This document shows positions 36,291-44,560 of a DNA stretch of 64,000 bases, in pieces. Below the pieces are notes generated by a model. That model saw only the letters and a program-made list of their open reading frames with translations, did no database searches and was not told the DNA's origin. Each line of letters begins with the position of its first letter. The first letter of the stretch is position 1. The position numbers and the translations under genes are program-made. Source of the DNA: Shewanella sp. ANA-3 (GTDB lineage: Bacteria > Pseudomonadota > Gammaproteobacteria > Enterobacterales > Shewanellaceae); NCBI RefSeq assembly GCF_000203935.1, contig NC_008577.1, positions 3,224,001 to 3,288,000 on the forward strand, written 5' to 3'.

Positions 36291-36740
36291 CCTAATACGC
36301 CCATGACACTTGCCGACCTTAAATCAAGTATTGATACCGAGCGCGACTGTGGCTATGTACGGCTGTTCGAAGTCCATTCCTCAGCCCCAGAAAACGAGGT
36401 CAATTGGCTACCTAACCAGTTGGCAGTTCATGCATTGAATTCTTCAATGCATTTGCATCAAATCACAGAAGCAGAGGCTAAGGAACTGTTTTGCTATCTG
36501 CTGACGCATGACATGGCTCACGGAATCGATTTGATGCAAGTGCAAAAAGCGGAGTCATTTTGGAATGCAATTATGGCTCGGTTAAGTGAGCCCGCATGCT
36601 TCTTTACCAACACAAAAGACATGCACAAAAATAACTGGGCTGGCTCTTATGATCCGGCAACGAATTCAACGTTTGATAGCTGCTTAGTGTTTAAAGAAAA
36701 ACAGAAAGCACTAATTATGGTCATAGAAGATGAAGATTAG
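36288..36740 (+). CDS. Uncharacterised soluble protein (cassette 6)
   Basis: A 150-residue protein with no recognised family. The ATG at 36288 is built from the attC core GTTATG; a second ATG at 36303 (TLADLKSS) is also possible. No SD is visible for either, so it may be poorly or leaderlessly translated. The sequence has a helical N-terminus, a central HALNSSMHLHQITEAEAKELFCYLLTHDMAHG and an acidic C-terminus (VIEDED). Confidence 0.6.
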   Translation: MPNTPMTLADLKSSIDTERDCGYVRLFEVHSSAPENEVNWLPNQLAVHALNSSMHLHQITEAEAKELFCYLLTHDMAHGIDLMQVQKAESFWNAIMARLSEPACFFTNTKDMHKNNWAGSYDPATNSTFDSCLVFKEKQKALIMVIEDED

Positions 36741-36814
36741 GCATCACCTTTCGGTCAACGTGACAGCCCAAAGCTGCTTCGCAGCTCCGGCAGCACGTTA
36801 CCTCCAACGTTAAC
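36737..36814 (+). repeat. attC site 6, degenerate R''
   Basis: Inner arms GGTCAACGTG and CACGTTACC, AGCTGC and GCAGCT are clear; the right core CCAACGTTAAC is good (GTT 36809-36811), while the left core is poor. It closes the array. Confidence 0.65.
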
Positions 36815-37090
36815 CCATAGAGATTTTTATCCGAAAATGACGAGTTAGAGTTAATAACCTAACTCATTTTTGTCCCAAAGCGTGTTGAAGTCTACAGGCT
36901 GTGACAATGCTAAACAGGTGAGCCATGGTGATTAGCGAGACGACCGTCCGCCCTATGGACGGGGCGGTCGAGCATCCAAGGAAGGACTTGCTGCGTGTCG
37001 TTGAGCAAATACCATGGCTCGGCCATCGTCATAACAAAGAACCTCGCCAAACTTCTTACCGTCTATGGCCATCAACCAGTTAAACACAAA
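36815..37090. other. Gene-free flank right of the integron array
   Basis: Contains the hairpin GAGTTAG/CTAACTC (36842-36848, 36859-36865) followed by ATTTTTG, a possible terminator for the last cassette; then TTTTGTCCCAAAGCGTG (36868-36884), 15/17 identical to a sequence on the left flank; then a GC-rich inverted repeat CGACCG...CGGTCG (36941-36970). No gene seen. Confidence 0.5.
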
Positions 37091-37122
37091 ACAAAAACGC
37101 TCTGCGGTTAGGCAGAGCGTTT
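37085..37122 (-). terminator. Terminator of the pst-phoU operon
   Basis: An 11-bp stem (37095-37105 with 37112-37122, 6-nt loop) followed on the minus strand by TTGTTTTGTG, 29 bp after the phoU stop. Confidence 0.88.
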
Positions 37123-37150
37123 GCGGATAAAGCCGTGTGATAAAAGGCGT

Positions 37151-37861
37151 TTAGTCCTTTAAATCCTTTTCCATATCTTCGTAGGAAGTATGGCGAACGT
37201 CTTTACCTTTTACGTAGTAAATAATGTATTCGCAGATATTTTTACAACGATCGCCGACACGCTCAACCGCACGGGCAGCCCAGAGTACGTCTAATACATC
37301 GGGGATTGAGCGTGGGTCTTCCATCATGTAGGTCATTAATTGACGGATAATGCCTTCGTATTCACGGTCGAGCTTGGCATCTTCTTTGTGAAGCTCCAAC
37401 GCCGAATCGGCATCCATACGGGCTAAGGCATCGAGCGTTGCGTGCAGCATACGAATCGCATGGCGGCCCATGTTTTCAATGCTGACTAATAATGGCTGCT
37501 GATTATTCAAACGCTTATCTAATGCAGCCTTGGCGATACGCACACAGGCATCACCGATACGCTCAAGATCGGCAATCGATTTTGAAATCGCGATAATTAG
37601 CCGTAAGTCGCTCGCTGCCGGTTGGCGTTTGGCGATAATGCGGGTGCATTCTTCGTCAATCGAGACTTCCATGCCATTCACTTTGTGATCGCCGGTGATC
37701 ACCTTTTGCGCTAATTCGGCATCTAAGGTGCTTAAGGCGTCGATGGCTTGCTCTAACTGACGCTCAACCAAGCCACCCATGGCGAGTACGCGGTTACGGA
37801 TATCATCTAACTCGGCGTTAAATTGCCCAGAGATATGTTTGTTTAAATTCATATTTTCCAT
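37151..37861 (-). CDS. phoU: PhoU, phosphate-signalling regulator
   Basis: A 236-residue protein made of two PhoU three-helix repeats, each with the metal-cluster signature ([22 protein letters not shown] in the first; [10 protein letters not shown]...[24 protein letters not shown] in the second). PhoU links the Pst transporter to the PhoR kinase and restrains phosphate uptake. It is the last gene of the operon, 127 bp after pstB, with a terminator. Confidence 0.95.
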   Translation of the reverse strand: MENMNLNKHISGQFNAELDDIRNRVLAMGGLVERQLEQAIDALSTLDAELAQKVITGDHKVNGMEVSIDEECTRIIAKRQPAASDLRLIIAISKSIADLERIGDACVRIAKAALDKRLNNQQPLLVSIENMGRHAIRMLHATLDALARMDADSALELHKEDAKLDREYEGIIRQLMTYMMEDPRSIPDVLDVLWAARAVERVGDRCKNICEYIIYYVKGKDVRHTSYEDMEKDLKD

Positions 37862-37988
37862 TTGGCCAACCTTTTACTCAACTGTATCAACGCCTAGATG
37901 GAGTTTGCAATGCTTAACTCAGTTCTAGGCGGTGGCTTATTTCGTTAATCGCTTATCGCTCACATCACCACTGCCAAAGGCAAGGTGA

Positions 37989-38807
37989 TTAACCGTAACG
38001 GCCAGTAATGTAATCTTCGGTCTTACGTTTTTTCGGTGTGGTGAAGATGGTGTTGGTATCAGCGTATTCCACCAATTCGCCCATATACATAAAGGCTGTT
38101 TGATCCGACACCCGCGCCGCCTGTTGCATGTTGTGGGTAACGATAACCACTGTGTACTTAGTCTTAAGCTCAGTGATCAACTCTTCGATGGTTAAGGTTG
38201 AAATCGGGTCGAGGGCCGAAGTGGGTTCGTCGAGCAGTAATACTTCTGGCTCGATGGCAATCGCACGGGCAATCACCAGACGTTGCTGCTGACCACCGGA
38301 TAAGCCAAAGGCGTTATCATGCAGACGGTCTTTCACTTCATCCCAAATCGCCGCGCCGCGTAGCGAACGCTCGGCCGCTTCGTCGAGTTCACGGCGGTTG
38401 TTAATGCCCTGCAAACGCAGACCATAAACCACGTTTTCGTAAATCGACTTAGGGAATGGATTAGGACGCTGGAACACCATACCTACGTTGCGGCGCAGGG
38501 CGGCAACATCGATTTTTTTGTCATAAATATTTTGACCGTGCAGCAAAATCTCGCCGTCGATATGGCAATTGTCGACCAGATCGTTCATGCGGTTAATGCA
38601 GCGCAATAGGGTGGATTTACCACAGCCGCTGGGGCCGATAAACGCCGTAACTTGCTTCTTTGGGATCTTCATCGACACATTAAACAGCGCTTGTTTGTCG
38701 CCATAGCGCAGGTCTAAGTTGCGGATCTCCAGCGCGGTATCGTTCTGGCTCAAGTTTGCTAAGTCAAAGTTGTTGGTTTTCATGGCTGTCGAATCTATAG
38801 AAATCAT
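37989..38807 (-). CDS. pstB: PstB, phosphate ABC transporter ATPase
   Basis: A 272-residue ABC ATPase: Walker [11 protein letters not shown]-loop [18 protein letters not shown] (a PstB hallmark), signature LSGGQQQR, Walker [14 protein letters not shown] and the switch histidine in [13 protein letters not shown]. It powers phosphate import through PstCA. ATG at 38807 with AGGA upstream; 33 bp after pstA. Confidence 0.96.
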
Positions 38808-38840
38808 ATTCAGTCCTAATACTTTCAGGATAATCGCTGA

Positions 38841-40499
38841 TTAATGCTCAAGCGAACGATATTTTTCACGTAAGTGGTTACGCACACTAATCGCGGTTAA
38901 GTTCAGTGCCACAATCACTGTTACCAGCAAGAAGGAGGTGGCGTATACCAGAGGACGTGCCGCTTCAACGTTAGGACTCTGGAAGCCCACATCATAAATA
39001 TGGAACCCTAAGTGCATGAATTTACGTTCTAAATGCACGAACGGGAAGTTTAAGTCCAGTGGCAATGTCGGTGCTAATTTCACTACACCCACCAGCATTA
39101 ACGGTGCCACCTCACCCGCAGCGCGGGCCACGGCTAAAATCAGGCCCGTCATGATCGCAGGGCTTGCCATTGGGATCACAATCCGCCACAGGGTTTCGGC
39201 CTTGGTCGCGCCCAGAGCCAAACTGCCTTGACGCACCGCGCTAGGAATACGGCTTAAGCCTTCTTCGGTCGATACAATCACCACTGGCAGGGTCAGAATC
39301 GCTAAGGTTAATGCCGACCAAATCACCCCTGGCGAACCAAAGGTCGGTGATGGTAAGGCTTCGGCGTAAAACAGTTGGTCAATCGAGCCGCCCATCATGT
39401 ATACGAAGAACCCTAAACCAAACACCCCGTACACAATCGATGGCACACCCGCTAAGTTGATTACCGCAATGCGGATCATCTTAGTGATTGGGCCTTTTTT
39501 GGCATATTCATGTAGGTAAATCGCAGCAATCACCCCGAATGGCGTCACGATAATCGCCATCAACAGCACCATAAACACGGTACCGAAAATCGCAGGGAAC
39601 ACGCCGCCCTCGGTGTTGGCTTCGCGTGGGTCGTCGCTGACAAAGCGGCCTAGTCCCACAAACCATTTACCGATTTTACCCATCAAACCTAAGTGGTTGA
39701 CGTAGGTGACATCGAGAACCGAATCCAGCTTAAGCTCGACCTCAACACCACGCATATCACGCACGATAACGGAGTCACGCGCCGCTTCATCACGCAGGGC
39801 AAACAGCTCTTTTTCAAGCAGTTTATAGTCTTGTTCGAGCGCCACTTTCGCCGCAGCTAACTCCTGCTTACGGCTATCGGTCAACTCACCATCTAACTCG
39901 TAACGGCGCTCTTTTAAACGCAGTTTTTCAATCTTGTAGTTAATCGCACCAATATCTTGCTTTTGCAGTGATAACGCTTTGTCAGACAAAGCAACGGCAC
40001 GGTCGATATGCTCCATTAAGGAGGATTCAAGCGCATCGTTTTTCAGCTCTAAGCGTTTACCGTTTTCAATCACGGCTACAGGATAGCCATAAAAGTTACC
40101 GTTTTTAGCACGCTCGAGCATGGCCACATCGGCAGGCTCGCTACGGCTGATAATGTCTGTTGCTAAAATCCAGCGGAAATCTAAGCCCACAAACTCACGG
40201 TTACCGGTTTTCACTAAGTAACGCGTCACAAACTCACCGGGTGGCTGTTTAAACACATGGCCCGCGGCGGTTAAGCGTTCGGTTGGCACTTCTTCCCTAT
40301 CGTAAATCTCACCGATTAAGGTTGAACGTGCGCCTGTGTTATCTTCGAGTTCCCATTGATAAATCGTTGCAGGCCAAAAGTAGCTTAATCCGCGCCATGC
40401 AATGAGCAGTAACAGGCCTAATACTGCAATCAAACTGATGCTCACCGCGCCACCTGTCATCCAAATCCATGGCGAGCCTGATTTTACCCACTTACCCAT
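38841..40499 (-). CDS. pstA: PstA, phosphate ABC transporter permease, enlarged
   Basis: A 552-residue permease, about 250 residues longer than E. coli PstA. A first membrane helix (residues 13-35) is followed by a periplasmic region of about 260 residues with a coiled coil (ALSLQKQDIGAINYKIEKLRLKERR to KELFALRDEAARD), then the six-helix permease domain with the coupling EAA loop (QGSLALGATKAETLWRIVIPMASPAIMTG). The enlarged form pairs with the enlarged PstC next door and is known in Shewanella, Vibrio and Pseudomonas. Confidence 0.93.
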   Translation of the reverse strand: MGKWVKSGSPWIWMTGGAVSISLIAVLGLLLLIAWRGLSYFWPATIYQWELEDNTGARSTLIGEIYDREEVPTERLTAAGHVFKQPPGEFVTRYLVKTGNREFVGLDFRWILATDIISRSEPADVAMLERAKNGNFYGYPVAVIENGKRLELKNDALESSLMEHIDRAVALSDKALSLQKQDIGAINYKIEKLRLKERRYELDGELTDSRKQELAAAKVALEQDYKLLEKELFALRDEAARDSVIVRDMRGVEVELKLDSVLDVTYVNHLGLMGKIGKWFVGLGRFVSDDPREANTEGGVFPAIFGTVFMVLLMAIIVTPFGVIAAIYLHEYAKKGPITKMIRIAVINLAGVPSIVYGVFGLGFFVYMMGGSIDQLFYAEALPSPTFGSPGVIWSALTLAILTLPVVIVSTEEGLSRIPSAVRQGSLALGATKAETLWRIVIPMASPAIMTGLILAVARAAGEVAPLMLVGVVKLAPTLPLDLNFPFVHLERKFMHLGFHIYDVGFQSPNVEAARPLVYATSFLLVTVIVALNLTAISVRNHLREKYRSLEH

Positions 40500-40558
40500 T
40501 GCACAAACCTCTCAAGGTCATTGGCGAAATAGTATTTAGTATCATTATCTTATCTCCA

Positions 40559-42817
40559 TTACAGCGAGCTATAGCGGTCACGCAGACGCTGTCTTACCAC
40601 TTCGGCAATCGTGTTAAAGAAGAAGGTAAATACGAACAGAACGAAGGCCGCGAGGAACAGCACACGGTAGTGCGAGCTGCCAATCGCCGACTCAGGCATT
40701 TCCACCGCGATGTTAGCCGCCAGCGTACGCATACCTTCAAACACGCTCCATTCCATGATGGCGGTGTTACCCGTTGCCATCAGTACGATCATGGTTTCAC
40801 CCACAGCGCGACCAAGACCCATCATCACCGCTGAGAAAATCCCTGGGCTTGCGGTCAACAGCACTACACGTGTCAGGGTTTGCCAAGGCGTCGCGCCCAG
40901 CGCCAAACTGCCGTTGGATAAATGGCGTGGCACAGAGAAAATCGCGTCTTCTGCAATCGAGAAAATCGTTGGAATAACCGCAAAGCCCATGGCGATACCC
41001 ACTACCAGCGCGTTACGTTGGTCGAAGGTGATGCCTAATTCGTTAGTGATAAATTGACGAGTGTTACCATCGAACAGCGCCACTTCGATCATCGGGCTAA
41101 TGGCAAAGGAGAACCAACCCACAAAGCAGATAACCGGAATGAGCATCAGCTCCTGATAGACTTCAGGTAAACGCTGTTTCCAAGTACCGGGTAATTTGCT
41201 CCAAGAGTAAGCCGACACCAGAATCGCCGTCGGCAGCAGTACCAGCAGCACTAAGATGCCCGGCAAGTGCTCTTCAATCAGCGGTGCTAACCAAAGTCCA
41301 GCGAGGAAACCTAAGATAACCGTCGGTAAGGCTTCCATGATTTCAATCGTTGGCTTAACAATGCCGCGCACCTTTGGCGACATAAAGTAAGCGGTATAGA
41401 TGGCGCCCGCAATCGCTAATGGCACGGCAAACAGCATGGCGTAGAACGCCGCCTTCATGGTGCCATAGGCCAATGGCATTAAGCTGAGCTTGGCTTCAAA
41501 GTCATCGCTACCCGAGGTGGATTGCCACACAAACTTTGGCTCTGGATAACCTTCGTACCACACCTTATTCCACAGCGCGCTCCAAGACACTTCTGGGTGC
41601 GAGTTTTCCACGTGGAAGATATTCAGTTGCTTGTTCGCTTCGACCACTAGGCCGTTCGAACGAGGGCTAAAGCCGATCACGCCTGGGTTTTTAAGGTCAA
41701 ACTTTTCATCAAACAGTTCGCGCTCACTGGTGGTGTACAGGAGTGATAACTCACCCTCTGGGCTCACCACGGCAAAGCTTTTACGGTAGAACTCAGAGGC
41801 AATCGAGGCTACTGGCGCTAAGTCGGTAAACTCACGGATCTCTTTGTATAAACGGCCCTTTGGACCATTCACTTGGAAGTACTGGGTCACCACACCAGAG
41901 TCATAGCTCACCAGAATCGAGCTGGCACCGGCGAGTAAGGCAATGTTGTTAACCTTGGACTTTTCCTTTTCCGCATCAATAACCTGCATTAAGTCTAGGC
42001 TTTCAACATCACGGATATTGTAGATAAACACCTTGTTGCCCATTTGCAGCATCAATTGGCGTTGATCCGGTGTCATCAATTGGTGTGCAACTTTTTTAGG
42101 TGCATCAGGTAACAGTGCGCCCGTGGTCGTCCATTCCACCTCTTCGGTCATCATGTTTTCTTGACCTTCGAGACGGCTTAAACGCCAAGCACCATTGTCA
42201 TCTTGGTAGGCGAAGCTGATTTTATCGTTGCTGTAACTAAAGGCTAAATGATGGATAGCGCTGCCCGACTCATCGATAGTGATCGGCGCTTCACCCGCGC
42301 TGTAACGCAGTTTTGGGGTAATAAGGCGCTTGTTGTTAGGATAACTTAAGCCAAATTCGATTCCCACGATTAAGGCTTGACCGTTACTTAACCCCAGTGC
42401 GAAGCGTTGCTCACTCGGCGCGGCAATCGCGGCGCTGGTGACGCTCACACCCGCAGGTAATGGCGGTGTAAAACTGGAGAGTAAGCTGCCATCGGCAACA
42501 GTGTAGAAATCCACTTGGCCATCGGCGGCCACGCGATACATGACCTCATTTTGCTCGTCGGCGCCGACCATCAGGGTCGCGACTTCAGCATGTTGATAAC
42601 TCACGCTTTTTACCGGAGTCACATCCGCGCTGTCGAAAATGGGTTTAATCACGTACAGCAAATAGAAGAAGATCAACAATAAGGCGACAAACACCATAGT
42701 GCCGCCAATCGTGACCCCAATTTGAGCCGCTTTATCCTTAAATGCCCTGCGACTTGAACGTCCGCCTTTCAGCATACTTTGCGGCGCAGAACCAGGTTGA
42801 ATGACCTGACTTTCCAT
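40559..42817 (-). CDS. pstC: PstC, phosphate ABC transporter permease, enlarged
   Basis: A 752-residue permease more than twice the E. coli length. An N-terminal helix (IGVTIGGTMVFVALLLIFFYLLYV) is followed by a large periplasmic domain (about residues 60-440) with repeated beta-rich strands like a propeller (GLSNGQALIVGIEFG, VSYDSGVVTQYFQV, VVSPEGELSLLY), then the permease domain with SLALGATPWQTLTRVVLLTASPGIFSAVMMG as EAA loop. It is the first gene of the operon and has a Pho box upstream. No pstS is present at either side. Confidence 0.93.
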   Translation of the reverse strand: MESQVIQPGSAPQSMLKGGRSSRRAFKDKAAQIGVTIGGTMVFVALLLIFFYLLYVIKPIFDSADVTPVKSVSYQHAEVATLMVGADEQNEVMYRVAADGQVDFYTVADGSLLSSFTPPLPAGVSVTSAAIAAPSEQRFALGLSNGQALIVGIEFGLSYPNNKRLITPKLRYSAGEAPITIDESGSAIHHLAFSYSNDKISFAYQDDNGAWRLSRLEGQENMMTEEVEWTTTGALLPDAPKKVAHQLMTPDQRQLMLQMGNKVFIYNIRDVESLDLMQVIDAEKEKSKVNNIALLAGASSILVSYDSGVVTQYFQVNGPKGRLYKEIREFTDLAPVASIASEFYRKSFAVVSPEGELSLLYTTSERELFDEKFDLKNPGVIGFSPRSNGLVVEANKQLNIFHVENSHPEVSWSALWNKVWYEGYPEPKFVWQSTSGSDDFEAKLSLMPLAYGTMKAAFYAMLFAVPLAIAGAIYTAYFMSPKVRGIVKPTIEIMEALPTVILGFLAGLWLAPLIEEHLPGILVLLVLLPTAILVSAYSWSKLPGTWKQRLPEVYQELMLIPVICFVGWFSFAISPMIEVALFDGNTRQFITNELGITFDQRNALVVGIAMGFAVIPTIFSIAEDAIFSVPRHLSNGSLALGATPWQTLTRVVLLTASPGIFSAVMMGLGRAVGETMIVLMATGNTAIMEWSVFEGMRTLAANIAVEMPESAIGSSHYRVLFLAAFVLFVFTFFFNTIAEVVRQRLRDRYSSL

Positions 42818-42919
42818 TAAGAACCTCTATTATTAAAGCCTGTGAGTTTTTTCGCTAGGAATTGCGAAATGCTATGCTTACACTGTTTGAGCATAAACCG
42901 AGCAATAACAACACCCTTC

Positions 42920-42958
42920 ATTCTAAGTGCGTTGAATTATATGACGCAAAGATGACAG
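42920..42958 (-). promoter_or_regulatory. Pho box and -10 of the pstCAB-phoU promoter
   Basis: On the minus strand CTGTCAT-CTTT-GCGTCAT (42958 to 42941) matches the PhoB direct repeat CTGTCAT-N4-CTGTCAT with the second half 5/7, followed 15 bp later by TAGAAT (42925-42920) as a -10. It is about 100 bp upstream of pstC. Confidence 0.75.
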
Positions 42959-43016
42959 TTGTGTTACACCCGATTTTAAAACAGGTGCCTTTTACAAAAA
43001 ATAGGAGTCAGTCGCC

Positions 43017-43517
43017 ATGCTACGATATTTAATCACGCTTCAAGCACCTGATAGAAAAGGATTAGTCGAGCAAATCGCCCACGCCGTGAGTCGCCATGGC
43101 GGCAACTGGTTAGACTCAGAGCTGCGCCATATCGACGGGATTTTTGCCGCCATATTGTTACTCGAGGTGCCTTCGCTGAAAATGGACGAGCTGATTGAAG
43201 CCTTGGAATGCATCGACGGCCTCACCCTCACCTACTCAAAAACCTCGGTCGCCCTCAAACCCGTTAAGCGGCTAACCTACAGCCTAGTGTCCTACGACAG
43301 ACCCGGATTAGTGCTGGATATTTCCAATCGCATCACCGCACTAGGTATCAATATCGAGCAGTTTAGCAGCCAGTTTGAGACCGCAGGCCATACCGGCATT
43401 GCCCTGTTTCGCGCCACCATTGGCTTAGGCTTAACCGACCTCGCCCAAGAGGAACAACTGGTGCAATCCCTTTACGCACTCGGTGATGACTTAGTGCTGG
43501 ATAAACTCAGTCGTTAA
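43017..43517 (+). CDS. gcvR: GcvR-like double-ACT-domain regulator
   Basis: A 166-residue protein with two ACT domains: YLITLQAPDRKGLVEQIAHAVSRHGGNWLDSELRHIDGIFAA and YSLVSYDRPGLVLDISNRITALGINIEQFSSQF. This fits the GcvR family (glycine cleavage system repressor), which acts by binding GcvA; other stand-alone ACT proteins share the layout. AGGAG lies 8 bp before the ATG. Divergent from pstC. Confidence 0.8.
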   Translation: MLRYLITLQAPDRKGLVEQIAHAVSRHGGNWLDSELRHIDGIFAAILLLEVPSLKMDELIEALECIDGLTLTYSKTSVALKPVKRLTYSLVSYDRPGLVLDISNRITALGINIEQFSSQFETAGHTGIALFRATIGLGLTDLAQEEQLVQSLYALGDDLVLDKLSR

Positions 43518-43534
43518 CCTTCAACACCTTTAAC

Positions 43535-43571
43535 AAAAAACGCCGCGGGCAAAACCTGCGGCATTTTTTAT
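43535..43571 (+). terminator. Bidirectional terminator after gcvR
   Basis: Stem GCCGCGGG...CCTGCGGC (43542-43562) flanked by A6 and T6 runs; shared with the convergent EamA gene. Confidence 0.85.
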
Positions 43572-43577
43572 GGTGAG

Positions 43578-44465
43578 CTAACTGACTTTCTGGTGCCGAG
43601 ACTTAATCAAATATCGCAGCGGCACTTGGGAAATCAACATACCCAGCAACATTAGGCCGCAACCGAATAAGGCGCGCAGCCCTAGACTCTCACCAAGGAA
43701 CAGAATACCGCCGATGGCCGCAAACACGGTTTCTAGACTTAAAATAATCGCCGCGTGCGCAGGATGAGCATGCTTTTGCGCCAGCACCTGTAAAGTGTAG
43801 GCAATACCGACTGAAATCAGCCCCGCGTAGGCCAGTGAGCCCCAGGCTGCAATCACCTTATCGACAGTCGTCACCTCAATGGCCGCCGACACCAGCAGGC
43901 TTAATACGCCGCACACCAAAAATTGCATCATGGCGAGTAACACTGGCGAAATTCGCTTGGCAAAATGATCCACTGCCAAAATATGCATCGCCCAAAATAG
44001 TGCGCCAATCAATTGCAGCGTATCGCCATAACCGAGGTGAAAGCCTTCTTTAATGCTTAAAAAATACAGTCCTACCACGGCGATACCGCAGCCCAGCCAG
44101 GTATTGGCGCCGGTAGCATGTTTCAGCGCTAGCCCCAATATCGGCACTAACACGATATAAAGCCCAGTGATAAAACCCGCATTAGCCGCCGTGGTATAAA
44201 GCAGCCCCACCTGTTGTAGCGATGCGCCAGCGAATAACAGTCCGCCCACCACCCCGCACCCCATAGCAAAGTCTTTGGGTGTACCGAGATGAATTTTGCC
44301 TTGCCGAGCCAAGTACCACACCAGAGGAACGAGTGACACAGTACCAATTAAGAAACGTAGCCCGTTGAATGCAAAGGGCGATAAATGCTCCATCCCTAAG
44401 GTTTGGGCGACAAAACCAAAGCCCCAAATAGCGGCGGCAAGCAAGAGTAAAAAATTGGCAGGCAA
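43578..44465 (-). CDS. EamA/DMT-family transporter (second copy type)
   Basis: A 295-residue transporter with ten predicted helices, starting FLLLLAAAIWGFGFVAQTLGMEHL. It belongs to the RhaT/YicL-like DMT group and is not close to the first EamA protein in this window. The only usable start is a TTG at 44465 giving PANFLLLL; no strong SD is seen, so it could be weakly expressed. Substrate unknown. Confidence 0.8.
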   Translation of the reverse strand: MPANFLLLLAAAIWGFGFVAQTLGMEHLSPFAFNGLRFLIGTVSLVPLVWYLARQGKIHLGTPKDFAMGCGVVGGLLFAGASLQQVGLLYTTAANAGFITGLYIVLVPILGLALKHATGANTWLGCGIAVVGLYFLSIKEGFHLGYGDTLQLIGALFWAMHILAVDHFAKRISPVLLAMMQFLVCGVLSLLVSAAIEVTTVDKVIAAWGSLAYAGLISVGIAYTLQVLAQKHAHPAHAAIILSLETVFAAIGGILFLGESLGLRALFGCGLMLLGMLISQVPLRYLIKSRHQKVS

Positions 44466-44560
44466 GATACGGTCTCAATGATTTAAAGGATGACAAGATT
44501 ACCCAGATGCTGAGCGCTTGTCCAAATATGTTGCGATACTGTTAGAGTTTAAACCGTGCG

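Larger units (their letters stand above)
31753..36814 (+). mobile_element. Integron gene-cassette array without integrase (CALIN)
   Basis: Six cassettes in one orientation, each a single gene followed by an attC-like imperfect palindrome with terminal R''/R' cores ending in GTTA. The genes have their own SD sequences, are AT-richer than the flanks and are unrelated to each other. Cores (position of the G of GTT): 32400, 33259, 35121, 35669, 36285, 36809; a further degenerate site at about 31753-31818 bounds the left. No intI gene lies in the window. The array sits between an EamA gene terminator and phoU. Confidence 0.85.

Noticed and set aside
31078..37150. Integron integrase or attI site
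   Set aside because: No tyrosine-recombinase motifs (R...HxxR...Y) in any frame of the region; array treated as integrase-less.
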